Shown piece after piece: positions 8,852 to 17,574 of a DNA stretch of 64,000 nt. Positions within the stretch are counted from its first letter, which is position 1, and each line of letters starts with the position of its first letter. Below the pieces are notes generated by a model that saw only the letters and a program-made list of their open reading frames with translations, did no database searches and had not been told where the DNA came from. The stretch spans positions 1-64,000 of the forward strand of contig CAYRYU010000016.1 in NCBI GenBank assembly GCA_964428355.1. Direction: 5' to 3'. Origin of the DNA: CAYRYU01 sp964428355. GTDB lineage: Bacteria; Muiribacteriota; Ozemobacteria; Ozemobacterales; Ozemobacteraceae. The translations under genes and the position numbers were made by a program.

Positions 8852-10134
8852 GTGGAATCCAGAGAATTCCAGGGTTTCGGGTCTGTTCTTCCGCACGCCC
8901 GCGTCGGGTCCGTTCTTCCGCGCGGCCGCGTCGGGTCTGCTTTTCCGCGCGGCCGCGTCGGATGGGCGGCGGCTTGGGTCGTGCTCGCGGTCGTCGTCCT
9001 GGCGGTTGGATGGCAGTTCTTCGAGTGGTTCCTTTGTCGGATCGAAATCGAACCCGGCAAGGTCGGAATCCTCATCTCAAAAATGGGGAAGAATCTGCCT
9101 TCGGGCGAGATCATTGCCCCGGACGACAGTTTCAAGGGGATCCANNNNNNNNNNNNNNNNNNNNNNNNNNNNNNNNNNNNNNNNNNNNNNNNNNNNNNNN
9201 NNNNNNNNNNNNNNNNNNNNNNNNNNNNNNNNNNNNNNNNNNNNCGATCATGGACGTCAGGTCCCATCGTTTTGAGTTGACCGGAGAAGGGGCGTTGAAG
9301 TTTCCCTCCAGCGATGCGTTCGAGATGACTGTCCTGCTGACCGTCGAGTGGGCGATCGATCCGCTTCGCGCACCCGAGATCTTCGTCCGCATCGGCGAGT
9401 TGCACGATGACAACGAGAAGAACGAGATTCTCCAGAAGGTTCTCATTCCTGCGATCCGCGGGTACGGCCGCATCGAAGGCTCGAAATACGCGGCCCTGGA
9501 CTACTTTGCCGGAAACTCCCGGACCGCTTTCCAGAACTCGCTCTTCGAAAAGCTGAAGGAGGCTTGTGAATCGAAAGGGATCTTCGTGAAGTCTGTCCTA
9601 ATCAATGACATCGAGCCTCCCCAGGAGATCGCGAAGCCAATCCGCGACAGGGAGATCTACAAGGAGGAGCTCAGCAGGAACAAGTCCCAGCTTCTCCAGG
9701 CGCAGGCGGAACAAAGCCTCGCCCGCTCGCAGGAAATGGTCGGGCAGGAAAAGGAAAAGGTCGAAGCGAAGACCAAGAACCTTGTCAAGATCATCGACGC
9801 CCAGAACCGGCAGAAGGTCGCCCTCATCAATCAGGAACGCCGGCTCATGATGGAGAAGACCCTGCTCGAATCGGCCAGGAAGGAAGCCGAAGCCATACTG
9901 ACCCGCGGGAAGGCCAAGGCCGAGGTCATCATGTTCCAGGCCAACGCCGAGGCGGACGCGCTAAGAAAGTCGGTTGAGGCATTCAAGAACCCCTCGACAC
10001 TTGCCTATTACGAGTTCCTGATGCAGGTCGCACCAGCGATCACGGACATCTTCGCCAACACCGAGGGCGGGTTCGGTCGGGTCTTCTCCGGCCTTCTTCC
10101 CGAAGCCCCCAGGAAAGGAGGGAAGGGCGAATGA
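8852..10134 (+). CDS. SPFH/Band 7 domain membrane protein, interrupted by an N gap
   Basis: One gene split by the gap at 9145-9244. Before the gap (GTG at 8852) there are three 9-residue repeats of the type SVLPRGRVG, a transmembrane segment (WAAAWVVLAVVVLAVGWQFF) and the start of an SPFH domain (PGKVGILISKMG). After the gap the frame is shifted relative to the left part only because the gap length is arbitrary. The right part continues the SPFH domain (FPSSDAFEMTVLLTVEWAID) and a long Ala/Glu/Lys-rich coiled coil, ending in LPEAPRKGGKGE. SPFH proteins oligomerise on membranes (flotillin, prohibitin, HflK/C). It overlaps the next SPFH gene by 4 bp. The start is uncertain because a G10 tract replaces a normal ribosome site. 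Confidence 0.85.
8881..8961 (+). repeat. Three 27-bp direct tandem repeats inside the SPFH gene
   Basis: Units at 8881-8907, 8908-8934 and 8935-8961 begin GTCTGTTCTTCCGC, GTCCGTTCTTCCGC and GTCTGCTTTTCCGC and all end GCGTCGG. They keep frame and encode three copies of a 9-residue S(V/A)(L/F)PxxRVG motif on the cytoplasmic side of the predicted transmembrane helix. Confidence 0.9.
9145..9244. other. Scaffold gap, 100 N, inside the first SPFH gene
   Basis: The flanking sequences are not duplicated, so the true gap length is unknown. Reading frames left and right differ by one, which a non-100 true length would resolve. Confidence 0.99.
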
Positions 10135-11669
10135 ACTTCATCTTCAACCGCTACGTCCTCGGAATGGTCGCGATCCTGATCCTTGCTGCCCTGGCATTCG
10201 CTTCGGGCATGTATCACACATTTTTCATCTATGTCCCACCCGGACAGATGCTCATCATCCACGCGAAAACCGGAACCGACCTGCCCGGCGGGGAAATGGT
10301 AGCGACGAAGCCCGGCCAGAAGGGAATCCTCCTTGAAGTCTACGGGGAAGGCCGCCATTTCGTCATGCCCTACTTCTACGAAAGGGAACTCCAACCTCTC
10401 ATCAAGATCCCCCCCAACAAGGTAGGTGTGGTCACGGCACTCGTCGGCGATGAGCCCCCGGCGGGAGCGATGCTGGTGGATGAAAACCAGAAAGGCCTTC
10501 GAAGAAGGGTCTTGACCCCGGGGAAGTACCGGCTCAACCCTCATGCGTTCCGCATCGAGGAATGTCCCGCCATCGAAGTCCCCGCCGGTTACGTTGGTTT
10601 CGTCACATCCCTCGTCGGCACGCCCCCCAAGGGGAGATTCGCATCGGATGGCGAAAAGGGCATCATGGAGAAGGTTCTCCAGCCGGGGCTGTATTATCTC
10701 AACCCATACGAATACAAGGTCGAAAAAGTCGAGATCGGAATCAGCCAGGTGACCTTCGCCGATGCAACCGCAATCCGCTTTCCTTCGAAGGACGCATTCG
10801 ACATCGCGATCGAGGCGACCGTGGAATGGGAACTCCTGCCGAAGAATGTCGCTCTGGTCATGGCCGAGTTCGGGGGAAAGGATGCCATCGAGCAGAAGGT
10901 CATCGTTCCCCAGAGTCGATCCATCGGCCGTCTTCAAGGATCGAGCTACAGCGCGAAGGAGTTCCTTCTGGGGAAGGAGCGCGAAAAGTTCCAGTCATCC
11001 TTCACCGCCGAGCTCGAAAAGACCTGCGAATCGAAGCACCTCGACATCCACAGCGCCTTCATCAGGAACCTTACAATCCCGGACAATCTACTGAAGCCGA
11101 TCCGGGAGGCATTCATCGCCATCGAGATGGAAAAGACCGCCAAGGTCTGGGAGGAAACCCAGAAGTCCAAATCCGACCTGGAGCGCGAGCAGGCTCTCAT
11201 TGCCCAACGGCGAACCGAGGTCAAAGCCCAGACGGATGCGATTACGAAGACGATCGAGGCCGAAACCCAGCAGGAGGTCGGCAACATCGAGGCGAATACC
11301 CAGCTAGAGGTCGCACAGAAAGAGCAGGAAATCGCCACGATCGAAGCGCAGAAGACGATCGCACTGGGTGAAGCGAAAGCCTCGGTCACCCGCCTCGAAG
11401 GGGAGGCTTCGTCGAAGGCCATGGAGGCGAAGGTCAAGGCTTTCGGGGACGATGCCCCCGCTTTCGTGAACTACTCCTTCGCAAAAAAGCTCCCGAAGAA
11501 TTTACGTCTGAAGCTTATCTATTCAGGCTCTGGAACTCTCTGGACCGACCTGAAGGGAACAGCCGGCCTTGGCGATCTGGGGGGAGTGAAAATCCTTCAG
11601 GGGGCGTCTGAGACCGTTGCTCCTTCTGGGGAAGGCACTCTTTCCCCCGCCCCCGCTCCACAACCCTAG
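10131..11669 (+). CDS. SPFH/Band 7 domain membrane protein, second of the pair
   Basis: 512 aa, starting at an ATG that overlaps the stop of the upstream SPFH gene (ATGA). Residues 7-29 form a single transmembrane helix, followed by two copies of a short beta motif (KVGVVTALVGDEPPAG and YVGFVTSLVGTPPKG) and the Band 7 core with FPSKDAFDIAIEATVEWEL. Residues about 330-430 form a Glu/Ala/Gln coiled coil typical of flotillin-like proteins. The C terminus is Pro/Ala-rich. It likely forms a hetero-oligomer with its upstream partner, as HflK and HflC do; that is inference from pairing. Confidence 0.88.
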   Translation: MNFIFNRYVLGMVAILILAALAFASGMYHTFFIYVPPGQMLIIHAKTGTDLPGGEMVATKPGQKGILLEVYGEGRHFVMPYFYERELQPLIKIPPNKVGVVTALVGDEPPAGAMLVDENQKGLRRRVLTPGKYRLNPHAFRIEECPAIEVPAGYVGFVTSLVGTPPKGRFASDGEKGIMEKVLQPGLYYLNPYEYKVEKVEIGISQVTFADATAIRFPSKDAFDIAIEATVEWELLPKNVALVMAEFGGKDAIEQKVIVPQSRSIGRLQGSSYSAKEFLLGKEREKFQSSFTAELEKTCESKHLDIHSAFIRNLTIPDNLLKPIREAFIAIEMEKTAKVWEETQKSKSDLEREQALIAQRRTEVKAQTDAITKTIEAETQQEVGNIEANTQLEVAQKEQEIATIEAQKTIALGEAKASVTRLEGEASSKAMEAKVKAFGDDAPAFVNYSFAKKLPKNLRLKLIYSGSGTLWTDLKGTAGLGDLGGVKILQGASETVAPSGEGTLSPAPAPQP

Positions 11670-11670
11670 C

Positions 11671-11709
11671 GAAGTCTGCTCCCGAAGTCTACTCGCGAAG
11701 TCTATTCGG
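11671..11709. repeat. Three 13-bp tandem repeats at a convergent gene junction
   Basis: Units GAAGTCTGCTCCC, GAAGTCTACTCGC and GAAGTCTATTCGG occupy 11671-11683, 11684-11696 and 11697-11709. They fill the space between the end of the plus-strand SPFH gene and the end of the minus-strand gene; the third unit supplies the TAG stop of the latter. Confidence 0.85.
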
Positions 11710-12430
11710 TTTCCCGGGAGGGAGGCGGCCGGTCGACCTCCCGGAAAACCTCGTCCGCGCTCTCGATCCCCCGGACGATGCGGTCGAGCTCGTCGAGTCG
11801 GGCGGTTTCGCCGGTCCGGTCGAGTTCTCCAACCTTGAGCTTCAGTAGTAGGCTCCTGAAGTGGCCTGCCAGGAGCTTTTTCGATTCGACATACCGCCCC
11901 AGGAACTCCTCGAGCTTCTTCAGGTGGTCGAGAGTTTCCTGGGCATCCTGGAGTGTTCTTTCCTTAAGGGCTTTCCGATCGGGCTCAGAAGCGGGGCTTT
12001 TTGCCTCCAGGAGGTCGGCACGCAGGTCCGCAACCTTCTTTTCCTGATCCTTGACCGTTTCCCGGCGGAGGACCATCCGGATGTTCTCCACCCGGTCCCG
12101 GACCGAAACCAGCCGGGCCATGTTCCCGTCGATGATGGTCGCGTAGGTGGTGTAACCAAGCTCCCTGAGCCGCGCCGAAAGAGGTGCGTATTCATCGTAG
12201 ACCTCGTCAAGATCGCGGTATCTGAACTTCCGGAAAAGATATACCAAAAGGGGAACCGCGACCAGAAGCACGAAGAGCAATGGAAACATCGCCCTTAAAA
12301 ACCGCCGGAAAACCACCAGTGCGGCCAGGGTGACGATTGCCCATATCACGCCCCACGGAAACGAGGACTTTTCCTCGAAGGGATCGTCTTCGGAGGGGGG
12401 AGCGGGAGTCCTGGAAGATTTTTTCGTCAT
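11702..12430 (-). CDS. Membrane protein with two hydrophobic segments and a coiled coil, unknown function
   Basis: 242 aa from the ATG at 12430, giving a start 10 bp after the stop of the kinase gene; a longer start at 12520 would overlap the kinase. A charged N terminus (MTKKSSRTP) precedes hydrophobic segments near residues 20-60 (VIWAIVTLAALVVF and MFPLLFVLLVAVPLLVYLF), then a long Lys/Glu/Leu coiled coil covers about 80-230. No family was recognised. It is probably co-transcribed with the sensor kinase upstream. Confidence 0.7.
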   Translation of the reverse strand: MTKKSSRTPAPPSEDDPFEEKSSFPWGVIWAIVTLAALVVFRRFLRAMFPLLFVLLVAVPLLVYLFRKFRYRDLDEVYDEYAPLSARLRELGYTTYATIIDGNMARLVSVRDRVENIRMVLRRETVKDQEKKVADLRADLLEAKSPASEPDRKALKERTLQDAQETLDHLKKLEEFLGRYVESKKLLAGHFRSLLLKLKVGELDRTGETARLDELDRIVRGIESADEVFREVDRPPPSRETE

Positions 12431-12440
12431 GCCCCGCGGC

Positions 12441-15400
12441 TCATTTCTCCATGGCTTCTCGGACCCGGATCGAAAGGGTGGCCAGGGAAAACGGCTTCTG
12501 GAGGAAGCTGATCCCCTCATCGAGAACGCCCTGGTGCGCGATAACGTTGGCGGTATAACCGGACATGAAAAGGATCTTCAGCTGCGGGTTCCGGGAAGAC
12601 AGCTTTTCGGCGAGCTCTCTTCCAGTCATTTCGGGCATCACCACATCCGTGATCAGGAGATGGACCTTCCCCTTTGATTCATCGAACAACCGGAGCGCTT
12701 CGGTTGGCGTCCCCGCAGAAAGGACATCGTAGGAGAGGATCTTCAGCATGCGGATCGTCAGATTCAGCATCGCCTCCTCGTCCTCGACGACCAGGATGGT
12801 TTCCTTCCCCTTGACAGCCGAATCGATTTTCCGGTCGGTTTCCCGACCGCGGCGGTCGTCACATTTGGGAAGATAGATCTTGAAAGTCGTTCCCTTCCCC
12901 GGCTCGCTGTAGACTTTTATGAACCCGTTGTTCTGGCGGACGATGCCGTAGACGACGGCGAGTCCCAGGCCGGTTCCTTTCCCCATCGCCTTGGTGGTAA
13001 AGAATGGTTCGAACAGGTGATCGGTCACATCCCGGGTCATTCCCCGGCCATTGTCGCTGATCGCGAGCATCACGTAGTCTCCGGAGACCGGGCCTTCGGC
13101 TATCCCGCAGAAATGCTGGTCCAATGACACGTTTCCCGTTTCGATGATGATCGCACCGTTGGATTCGATCGAATCCCGGGAGTTGACGCACAGATTCACC
13201 AGGACCTGATCGATCTGGGAGGGGTCCAATTTCACCGGCCAGGCATCGGCAGCCGGCTTCCAGACGAGCTTGAGATCTTCCCCGAGCAGCCGTCGGAGCA
13301 TCTTCAGCATCCCGGCGATGGTTTCGTTCAGATCCAGGACTCGGGGGGTAACGATCTGCTTTCTGGCGAATCCCAACAACTGTTCCGTAAGGGTCTTCGA
13401 CCGTTCGGCGGCAAGGAAGATTTCCTTCAGATCGGCATGACCGGGACTTTTTCGGCTGGTGGAGGAAAGCAACATTTCCGTGTAGCCGAGTATGACGGCA
13501 AGCATGTTGTTGAAATCGTGGGCAACCCCTCCCGCGAGGCGACCCACGGCTTCCATCTTCTGCGACTGATAAAGCTGCATCTTGAGCTTCTCTTCGTTCT
13601 CCTGAAGCCTGAGCAGTTCGGTTACATCGCGTTTCACCGCGAGGTAACTCACTATCATCCCAGAGGGGTCACGGATGGGGGAAATGATCGCTTCCTCGGA
13701 AAAGAAGGTTCCGTCCTTCCTCCGGTTCCGGAGCTGGCCACGCCACACTTTCCCGCTGGAAATCGTCTCCCAGAGGTTCCGGTAGAATTCTTCCCCGTGC
13801 GTTCCCCCCTTCAGAAATCGTGGGTTCCTCCCGATCGCCTCATCGCGGGGATACCCGGTCACGAGCTCGAATGTGGGATTCACATACTGGATGTTCCCGA
13901 GCGTGTCGGTGATGATCACCACTTCACCCGATTGGGATATGGCTGATGCGAGCCGGTCACGTTCCTTCTCGACTTCGAGCCGCTCCGTGATGTCTTCCTG
14001 GACCGTGATTTCGACCTGTCCGAAAACCGGATGACAGAATCCGGTTATCGCCACCGAACTCCAGAATACGCTTCCATCTTTTCGAATGTTCCGGAGCCGC
14101 CCGCTCCATTTCCCGGAGGTTTTCATCGAATCGGCAATCTCGTGAAAGGCAGTCTCCGAGAACTCGGGGGGAATGAGTATCTTGACGTTCTTCCCAAGCA
14201 GCTCACCGGTACCATATCCGAACATCCGCTCGAACGCGGGATTCACATAAACGATCCCAAGGTCGAGGTCCCTTGTCAGCATCACTCCTTCGGACATGTG
14301 ATCGAGAAGCAGGGAATGGAACCTTTCCATCTCCTCGTTCCGTCTCTGGTCGGTGATGTCCTGGATCACCCCCTTCACCCTCTTCCCGCCCTCCCCCGAA
14401 CCCGCTGGAACGGTTGCCTGGACGACCACGGTCCGGATCTGGCAGTCCCGGCGCAGGATCCGATGCTCGATGCGGGGAGATGGAAACTCCTCAGTGCTTC
14501 TCAATGCACGGTTGATCTTCTCCCGGACCATCGGAAGATCGTCAGGGAAAACGAATTCACGGAAAACCCGGTCGGCGGGAATGCTGTATCCACCCTCATT
14601 CTCGGCGGTCGTTCCGTAGATCTTGAATACTTCGTCGCTGAAAGTGTAGGTGTTCGTCTCGAGATCGAGCTCCCAATATCCCGCTTGCGCGAGGGTCAGG
14701 GCTTTGGACAATTGTTCACGGCTGTTTTCCAGGGAAGCGAGCATACGCTTCTGCTCGGTGATGTCACGAATGATCCCAAGACACGAGATGACTTTACCAT
14801 CCCCTCCGGAAACGGGATAGATCCGGACATTCTGCCACATTGGTTTACCCGCAATGGGCATTTCGAAATCCCCTTCGAATGGTTTCCCCGTCGCGAAGAC
14901 ACCTTCGAGCTTCTTCTCCTGCAACCGGGCGATCTCCGAAGGAAACAATTCCGAAAGCCGCTTTCCAATAACCTCCACAGGATCTCTTCCGGTCCAGAGG
15001 AAGGCGGTCCTGTTGGCGAAAAGGATCCGGGAATCACGGTCGCAGCCCCAGATCGCATCGGCAGAGTTGTCCATGAACGCCAGTTCTCTCTGTTCGTTCG
15101 TCTGGACAACCTCTTCCGTGGAGGCCATCCGTATGACCTGGGCGGTGGAGATTCCCAGAAGCTCGAGTTGGGAATCCTCCTCGGGAGATATCTCGAACCG
15201 GCTGAAAAGGGCCAGGACACCCAGGGTCTGCCCGTCGGGGGGGCGCAACTGGTACCCGGCGAAGGAAACCAGGCCCAGACCCGCTGCCCATTCCCGGTCA
15301 TGGACTCTCTTGTCATGGGTGACATCATTTGTCAGGAACTTCCGATCCGCCCCCGAGGCGACACGACCGATCTTGTAGGCCCCGAGAGGAACGCGCCGGT

Positions 15401-15902
15401 GGCTTCCATGGATGTCGGAGTATCTTCCCGAACTCGCGATCAGATGGAGGCATTCCTTCCGATTTCCGCAGACATGCTTCTTCTCTTTCGCATCGAAATG
15501 GACGCATCCCTTCTCGCAGAGGTCACCTGGACGGACGACCCAGATCCGGCAGAAGTCGGCCGAAAAGAAATCCACGATGGAATTCGTGATCTTTTTCGCC
15601 TTGGATGTGAGGTCTCCCGGCCCGAGGAGGGCCTGGTGGAGATCGATGAGGGCCCGGGGTCGCTGGAGAATATTCCATTCCCGGAGAAACTTCTCCTGGT
15701 GGCGGGCCACGACCGATTTGGCCAGCTCGAGATCCTCCTTGAAAAAACCCCCGCGATACTGGATCGACGGGGGTTGCTTGCCGGGGATTCCGATCACGAC
15801 CTGAATGGTCGTCTCGCCCTTTCTGACATGAACCTTTGGAGGCTCGATCTCTTCGGGCATCAGAAAGAAAACGAAGCCTCTTTCCTGGTGTACGATCGGC
15901 AT
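12441..15902 (-). CDS. Hybrid sensor histidine kinase: GAF, four PAS, HisKA, HATPase, receiver
   Basis: 1153 aa, no transmembrane segment, so cytoplasmic. Domain order: N-terminal region 1-85; GAF-like domain about 88-275 containing a Cys cluster (C129, C133, C145, C151); four PAS domains to about 780, each ending in a DITE-type motif; HisKA near 795 with AHDFNN; HATPase with NSRDSI, DNGRGM and GTGLGL; a receiver domain at about 1034-1153 with VVEDEE, the phospho-acceptor Asp in LLITDVVMPEMTG, and Lys in QKPF. It therefore autophosphorylates and passes phosphate to its own receiver. The output partner is not encoded nearby. A good sigma70-like promoter precedes it (15930-15958), and AAGGA lies about ten bases before the ATG. 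Confidence 0.95.
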   Translation of the reverse strand: MPIVHQERGFVFFLMPEEIEPPKVHVRKGETTIQVVIGIPGKQPPSIQYRGGFFKEDLELAKSVVARHQEKFLREWNILQRPRALIDLHQALLGPGDLTSKAKKITNSIVDFFSADFCRIWVVRPGDLCEKGCVHFDAKEKKHVCGNRKECLHLIASSGRYSDIHGSHRRVPLGAYKIGRVASGADRKFLTNDVTHDKRVHDREWAAGLGLVSFAGYQLRPPDGQTLGVLALFSRFEISPEEDSQLELLGISTAQVIRMASTEEVVQTNEQRELAFMDNSADAIWGCDRDSRILFANRTAFLWTGRDPVEVIGKRLSELFPSEIARLQEKKLEGVFATGKPFEGDFEMPIAGKPMWQNVRIYPVSGGDGKVISCLGIIRDITEQKRMLASLENSREQLSKALTLAQAGYWELDLETNTYTFSDEVFKIYGTTAENEGGYSIPADRVFREFVFPDDLPMVREKINRALRSTEEFPSPRIEHRILRRDCQIRTVVVQATVPAGSGEGGKRVKGVIQDITDQRRNEEMERFHSLLLDHMSEGVMLTRDLDLGIVYVNPAFERMFGYGTGELLGKNVKILIPPEFSETAFHEIADSMKTSGKWSGRLRNIRKDGSVFWSSVAITGFCHPVFGQVEITVQEDITERLEVEKERDRLASAISQSGEVVIITDTLGNIQYVNPTFELVTGYPRDEAIGRNPRFLKGGTHGEEFYRNLWETISSGKVWRGQLRNRRKDGTFFSEEAIISPIRDPSGMIVSYLAVKRDVTELLRLQENEEKLKMQLYQSQKMEAVGRLAGGVAHDFNNMLAVILGYTEMLLSSTSRKSPGHADLKEIFLAAERSKTLTEQLLGFARKQIVTPRVLDLNETIAGMLKMLRRLLGEDLKLVWKPAADAWPVKLDPSQIDQVLVNLCVNSRDSIESNGAIIIETGNVSLDQHFCGIAEGPVSGDYVMLAISDNGRGMTRDVTDHLFEPFFTTKAMGKGTGLGLAVVYGIVRQNNGFIKVYSEPGKGTTFKIYLPKCDDRRGRETDRKIDSAVKGKETILVVEDEEAMLNLTIRMLKILSYDVLSAGTPTEALRLFDESKGKVHLLITDVVMPEMTGRELAEKLSSRNPQLKILFMSGYTANVIAHQGVLDEGISFLQKPFSLATLSIRVREAMEK

Positions 15903-15929
15903 TCGGAAACGTCCTTAGAAGATGCGATT

Positions 15930-15958
15930 ATTATAGGCCCTTCCGGGACATCTTTCAA
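15930..15958 (-). promoter_or_regulatory. Sigma70-like promoter of the hybrid kinase
   Basis: On the minus strand TTGAAA (15958-15953) and TATAAT (15935-15930) are separated by exactly 17 bp and lie about 28 bp before the ATG at 15902. This is the best housekeeping promoter match seen in the window. Confidence 0.7.
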
Positions 15959-15959
15959 C

Positions 15960-15998
15960 ATGGGATTGCGGAAAAGCTGCTTCCAGGAACAATCCCAT
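15960..15998. repeat. 9-bp perfect inverted repeat between divergent promoters
   Basis: ATGGGATTG (15960-15968) and CAATCCCAT (15990-15998) are exact complements, with a nested GGAA/TTCC pair between them. The element lies directly upstream of the kinase promoter and upstream of the putative promoter of the sugar operon, a natural place for an operator. Confidence 0.55.
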
Positions 15999-16002
15999 CG
16001 AT

Positions 16003-16031
16003 TTGACAGGGAACCCCGTCGATAGGAGAAT
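16003..16031 (+). promoter_or_regulatory. Candidate promoter of the sugar operon
   Basis: TTGACA (16003-16008) is followed 17 bp later by GAGAAT (16026-16031). The -10 match is four of six and overlaps the GGAGA ribosome site, which would leave almost no leader, so the true promoter may lie elsewhere. Confidence 0.3.
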
Positions 16032-16039
16032 GGCACGAA

Positions 16040-17023
16040 ATGAAGAACGAAATTTTCGACCGGTCGAGGCTGAACCTCCTTCCTCTGCGAAACCGGAGAA
16101 GCGATCTGGGGATCGAAGCCGTCATCCCCCTGGAATCACCGCCCCGCAGGGGTTCCCACGTGGTCATGAAGAAGGTGGCCGAAGCCGTTGTCACCGCCAG
16201 GGGGGCGGGTCGCCCTGTTATAATGATGCTTGGCGGACACGTGGTCAGGTCGGGAACCCAGCTCTTCCTGGCCGATCTCATCGAAAAGGGGATGGTCACA
16301 GCCCTCGCAATGAACGGGAGCGTGATGATCCATGATTTCGAGCTGGCCATGACGGGTGCGACCACCGAAAGCGTCCAGCGATACCTTTCGGAAGGCCAGT
16401 TCGGCCTCTGGACTGAAACGGGGATTCTCAACCGAATCGTCCATGAGGGATTCCAAAAGGATCCCAACGTCATGATGGGGAATGAGGTGGGAAGGTTCAT
16501 CTCGGAATCGGATTATCCCCACCGTTCGCTCAGCCTTCTCGCCGCCGCTTTCAAGGCGGGAATCCCCGCCACGGTCCATGTCGGAATCGGTTATGACATC
16601 ATCCACGAGCACCCGAACTGTGACGGAGCCGCGACCGGAGCCGCTTCCTACAACGATTTCCTTCGGTTCGCCCGGGTCATGGAGGATTTCGACGGCGGGG
16701 TCGTGATGAACTTCGGGAGCGCGGTGATGGCTCCTGAAGTATTCCTGAAAGCGCTTGCCATGGCCAGGAACGTCGCCCACCGGGAGGGCCGGAAGATTTC
16801 TGGATTCACATCGCTCGTCTGCGATCTCCGGCCGATCCCCGATCCGAACGCCGGGGAACCCGAGAAAACCGATCCCGCCTACTTTTTCCGACCCCTCAAG
16901 ACGATGCTGATCCGGGCCGTACGCGACTCGGGTTCCGGCTATTCCGTCCGGGAGGACCATTCCCGGTCGATTCCAGAACTCTGGCGATGCATCAGGGAGA
17001 TCATCGATGAAAAGACGCGCTGA
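16040..17023 (+). CDS. Deoxyhypusine synthase-like protein
   Basis: 327 aa with AGGAGA about ten bases before the ATG. Motifs resemble the deoxyhypusine-synthase superfamily fold: MMLGGHVVRSGTQLFLADL, a Gly-rich nucleotide-binding type start; ALAMNGSVMIHDFELAMTG; TVHVGIGYDIIHEHP; DGAATG; and GGVVMNFGSAVMAPE. The catalytic Lys region of true deoxyhypusine synthase (KHH) is not seen, and bacteria lack eIF5A, so a different substrate is likely. It heads an operon with sugar-nucleotide enzymes and overlaps the next gene by 17 bp. A role in making an activated sugar or polyol is inferred from context alone. Confidence 0.6.
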   Translation: MKNEIFDRSRLNLLPLRNRRSDLGIEAVIPLESPPRRGSHVVMKKVAEAVVTARGAGRPVIMMLGGHVVRSGTQLFLADLIEKGMVTALAMNGSVMIHDFELAMTGATTESVQRYLSEGQFGLWTETGILNRIVHEGFQKDPNVMMGNEVGRFISESDYPHRSLSLLAAAFKAGIPATVHVGIGYDIIHEHPNCDGAATGAASYNDFLRFARVMEDFDGGVVMNFGSAVMAPEVFLKALAMARNVAHREGRKISGFTSLVCDLRPIPDPNAGEPEKTDPAYFFRPLKTMLIRAVRDSGSGYSVREDHSRSIPELWRCIREIIDEKTR

Positions 17024-17474
17024 AACCATCCAGAAAATCTCCGACCTCGCAAAACGGCTCGGGATGCAAAAGAAGCGGGGGAAGAAGATCGTTCTCTGCC
17101 ACGGTTGTTTCGATCTGATGCATCCCGGCCACATCAAGTATCTCCAGGCCGCGAAGGCAATGGGCGACATCCTTGTCGTGACGGTGACACCCGACCGGTT
17201 CGTCGACAAGGGTCCGGGCCGGCCGGCATTCAACGAGACCTTGAGGGCCGAATCCCTCGCGGCGCTCAGCTGCGTCGACTTCGTGGCTCTGAATGAGTGG
17301 CCCACCGCGGAGGAAACACTTCGCCTGCTGCGACCCGACATCTACGTCAAGGGCCAGGAGTTCGAAAACCTCCAGGACGCAACGGGGAAGATCCAGCGCG
17401 AGTCGGAGGTCGTCCGGGAGATCGGGGCGGAGCTCCGGTTCACCCACGAGATCGTTTTCTCCTCGACGAAACTT
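17007..17474 (+). CDS. Cytidylyltransferase (RfaE2/TagD-like), 3' part lost in an N gap
   Basis: 156 codons are visible before the gap at 17475. The nucleotidyltransferase signature CHGCFDLMHPGHIKYL contains HxGH, and the second conserved motif (FSST, counterpart of the ISST motif) lies just before the gap. Related proteins I recall continue into a PfkB-type kinase domain, which would explain why the frame is still open; that domain would be hidden in the gap. The enzyme activates a sugar- or polyol-phosphate with a nucleotide. The continuation into the radical SAM sequence to the right is an artefact. Confidence 0.8.
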
Positions 17475-17574
17475 NNNNNNNNNNNNNNNNNNNNNNNNNN
17501 NNNNNNNNNNNNNNNNNNNNNNNNNNNNNNNNNNNNNNNNNNNNNNNNNNNNNNNNNNNNNNNNNNNNNNNNNN
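17475..17574. other. Scaffold gap, 100 N, hiding at least parts of two genes
   Basis: The left side is the end of a nucleotidyltransferase domain and the right side is the C-terminal half of a radical SAM protein; the flanks are not duplicated. The real gap must be much longer than 100 bases to hold the missing kinase or tail and the radical SAM core. Confidence 0.97.

Noticed and set aside
8962..10134. ATG at 8962 as the start of the first SPFH gene
   Set aside because: That frame reads an Arg-rich shadow before the gap; the frame from 8852 gives a transmembrane helix and SPFH start.
14031..16025. A 664-codon open frame on the plus strand
   Set aside because: It is the antisense of the hybrid kinase, whose GAF, PAS and HisKA motifs are clear on the minus strand; long shadow frames are expected in GC-rich DNA.
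16040..17023. True deoxyhypusine synthase
   Set aside because: The catalytic Lys region is not seen, and the context is sugar biosynthesis.
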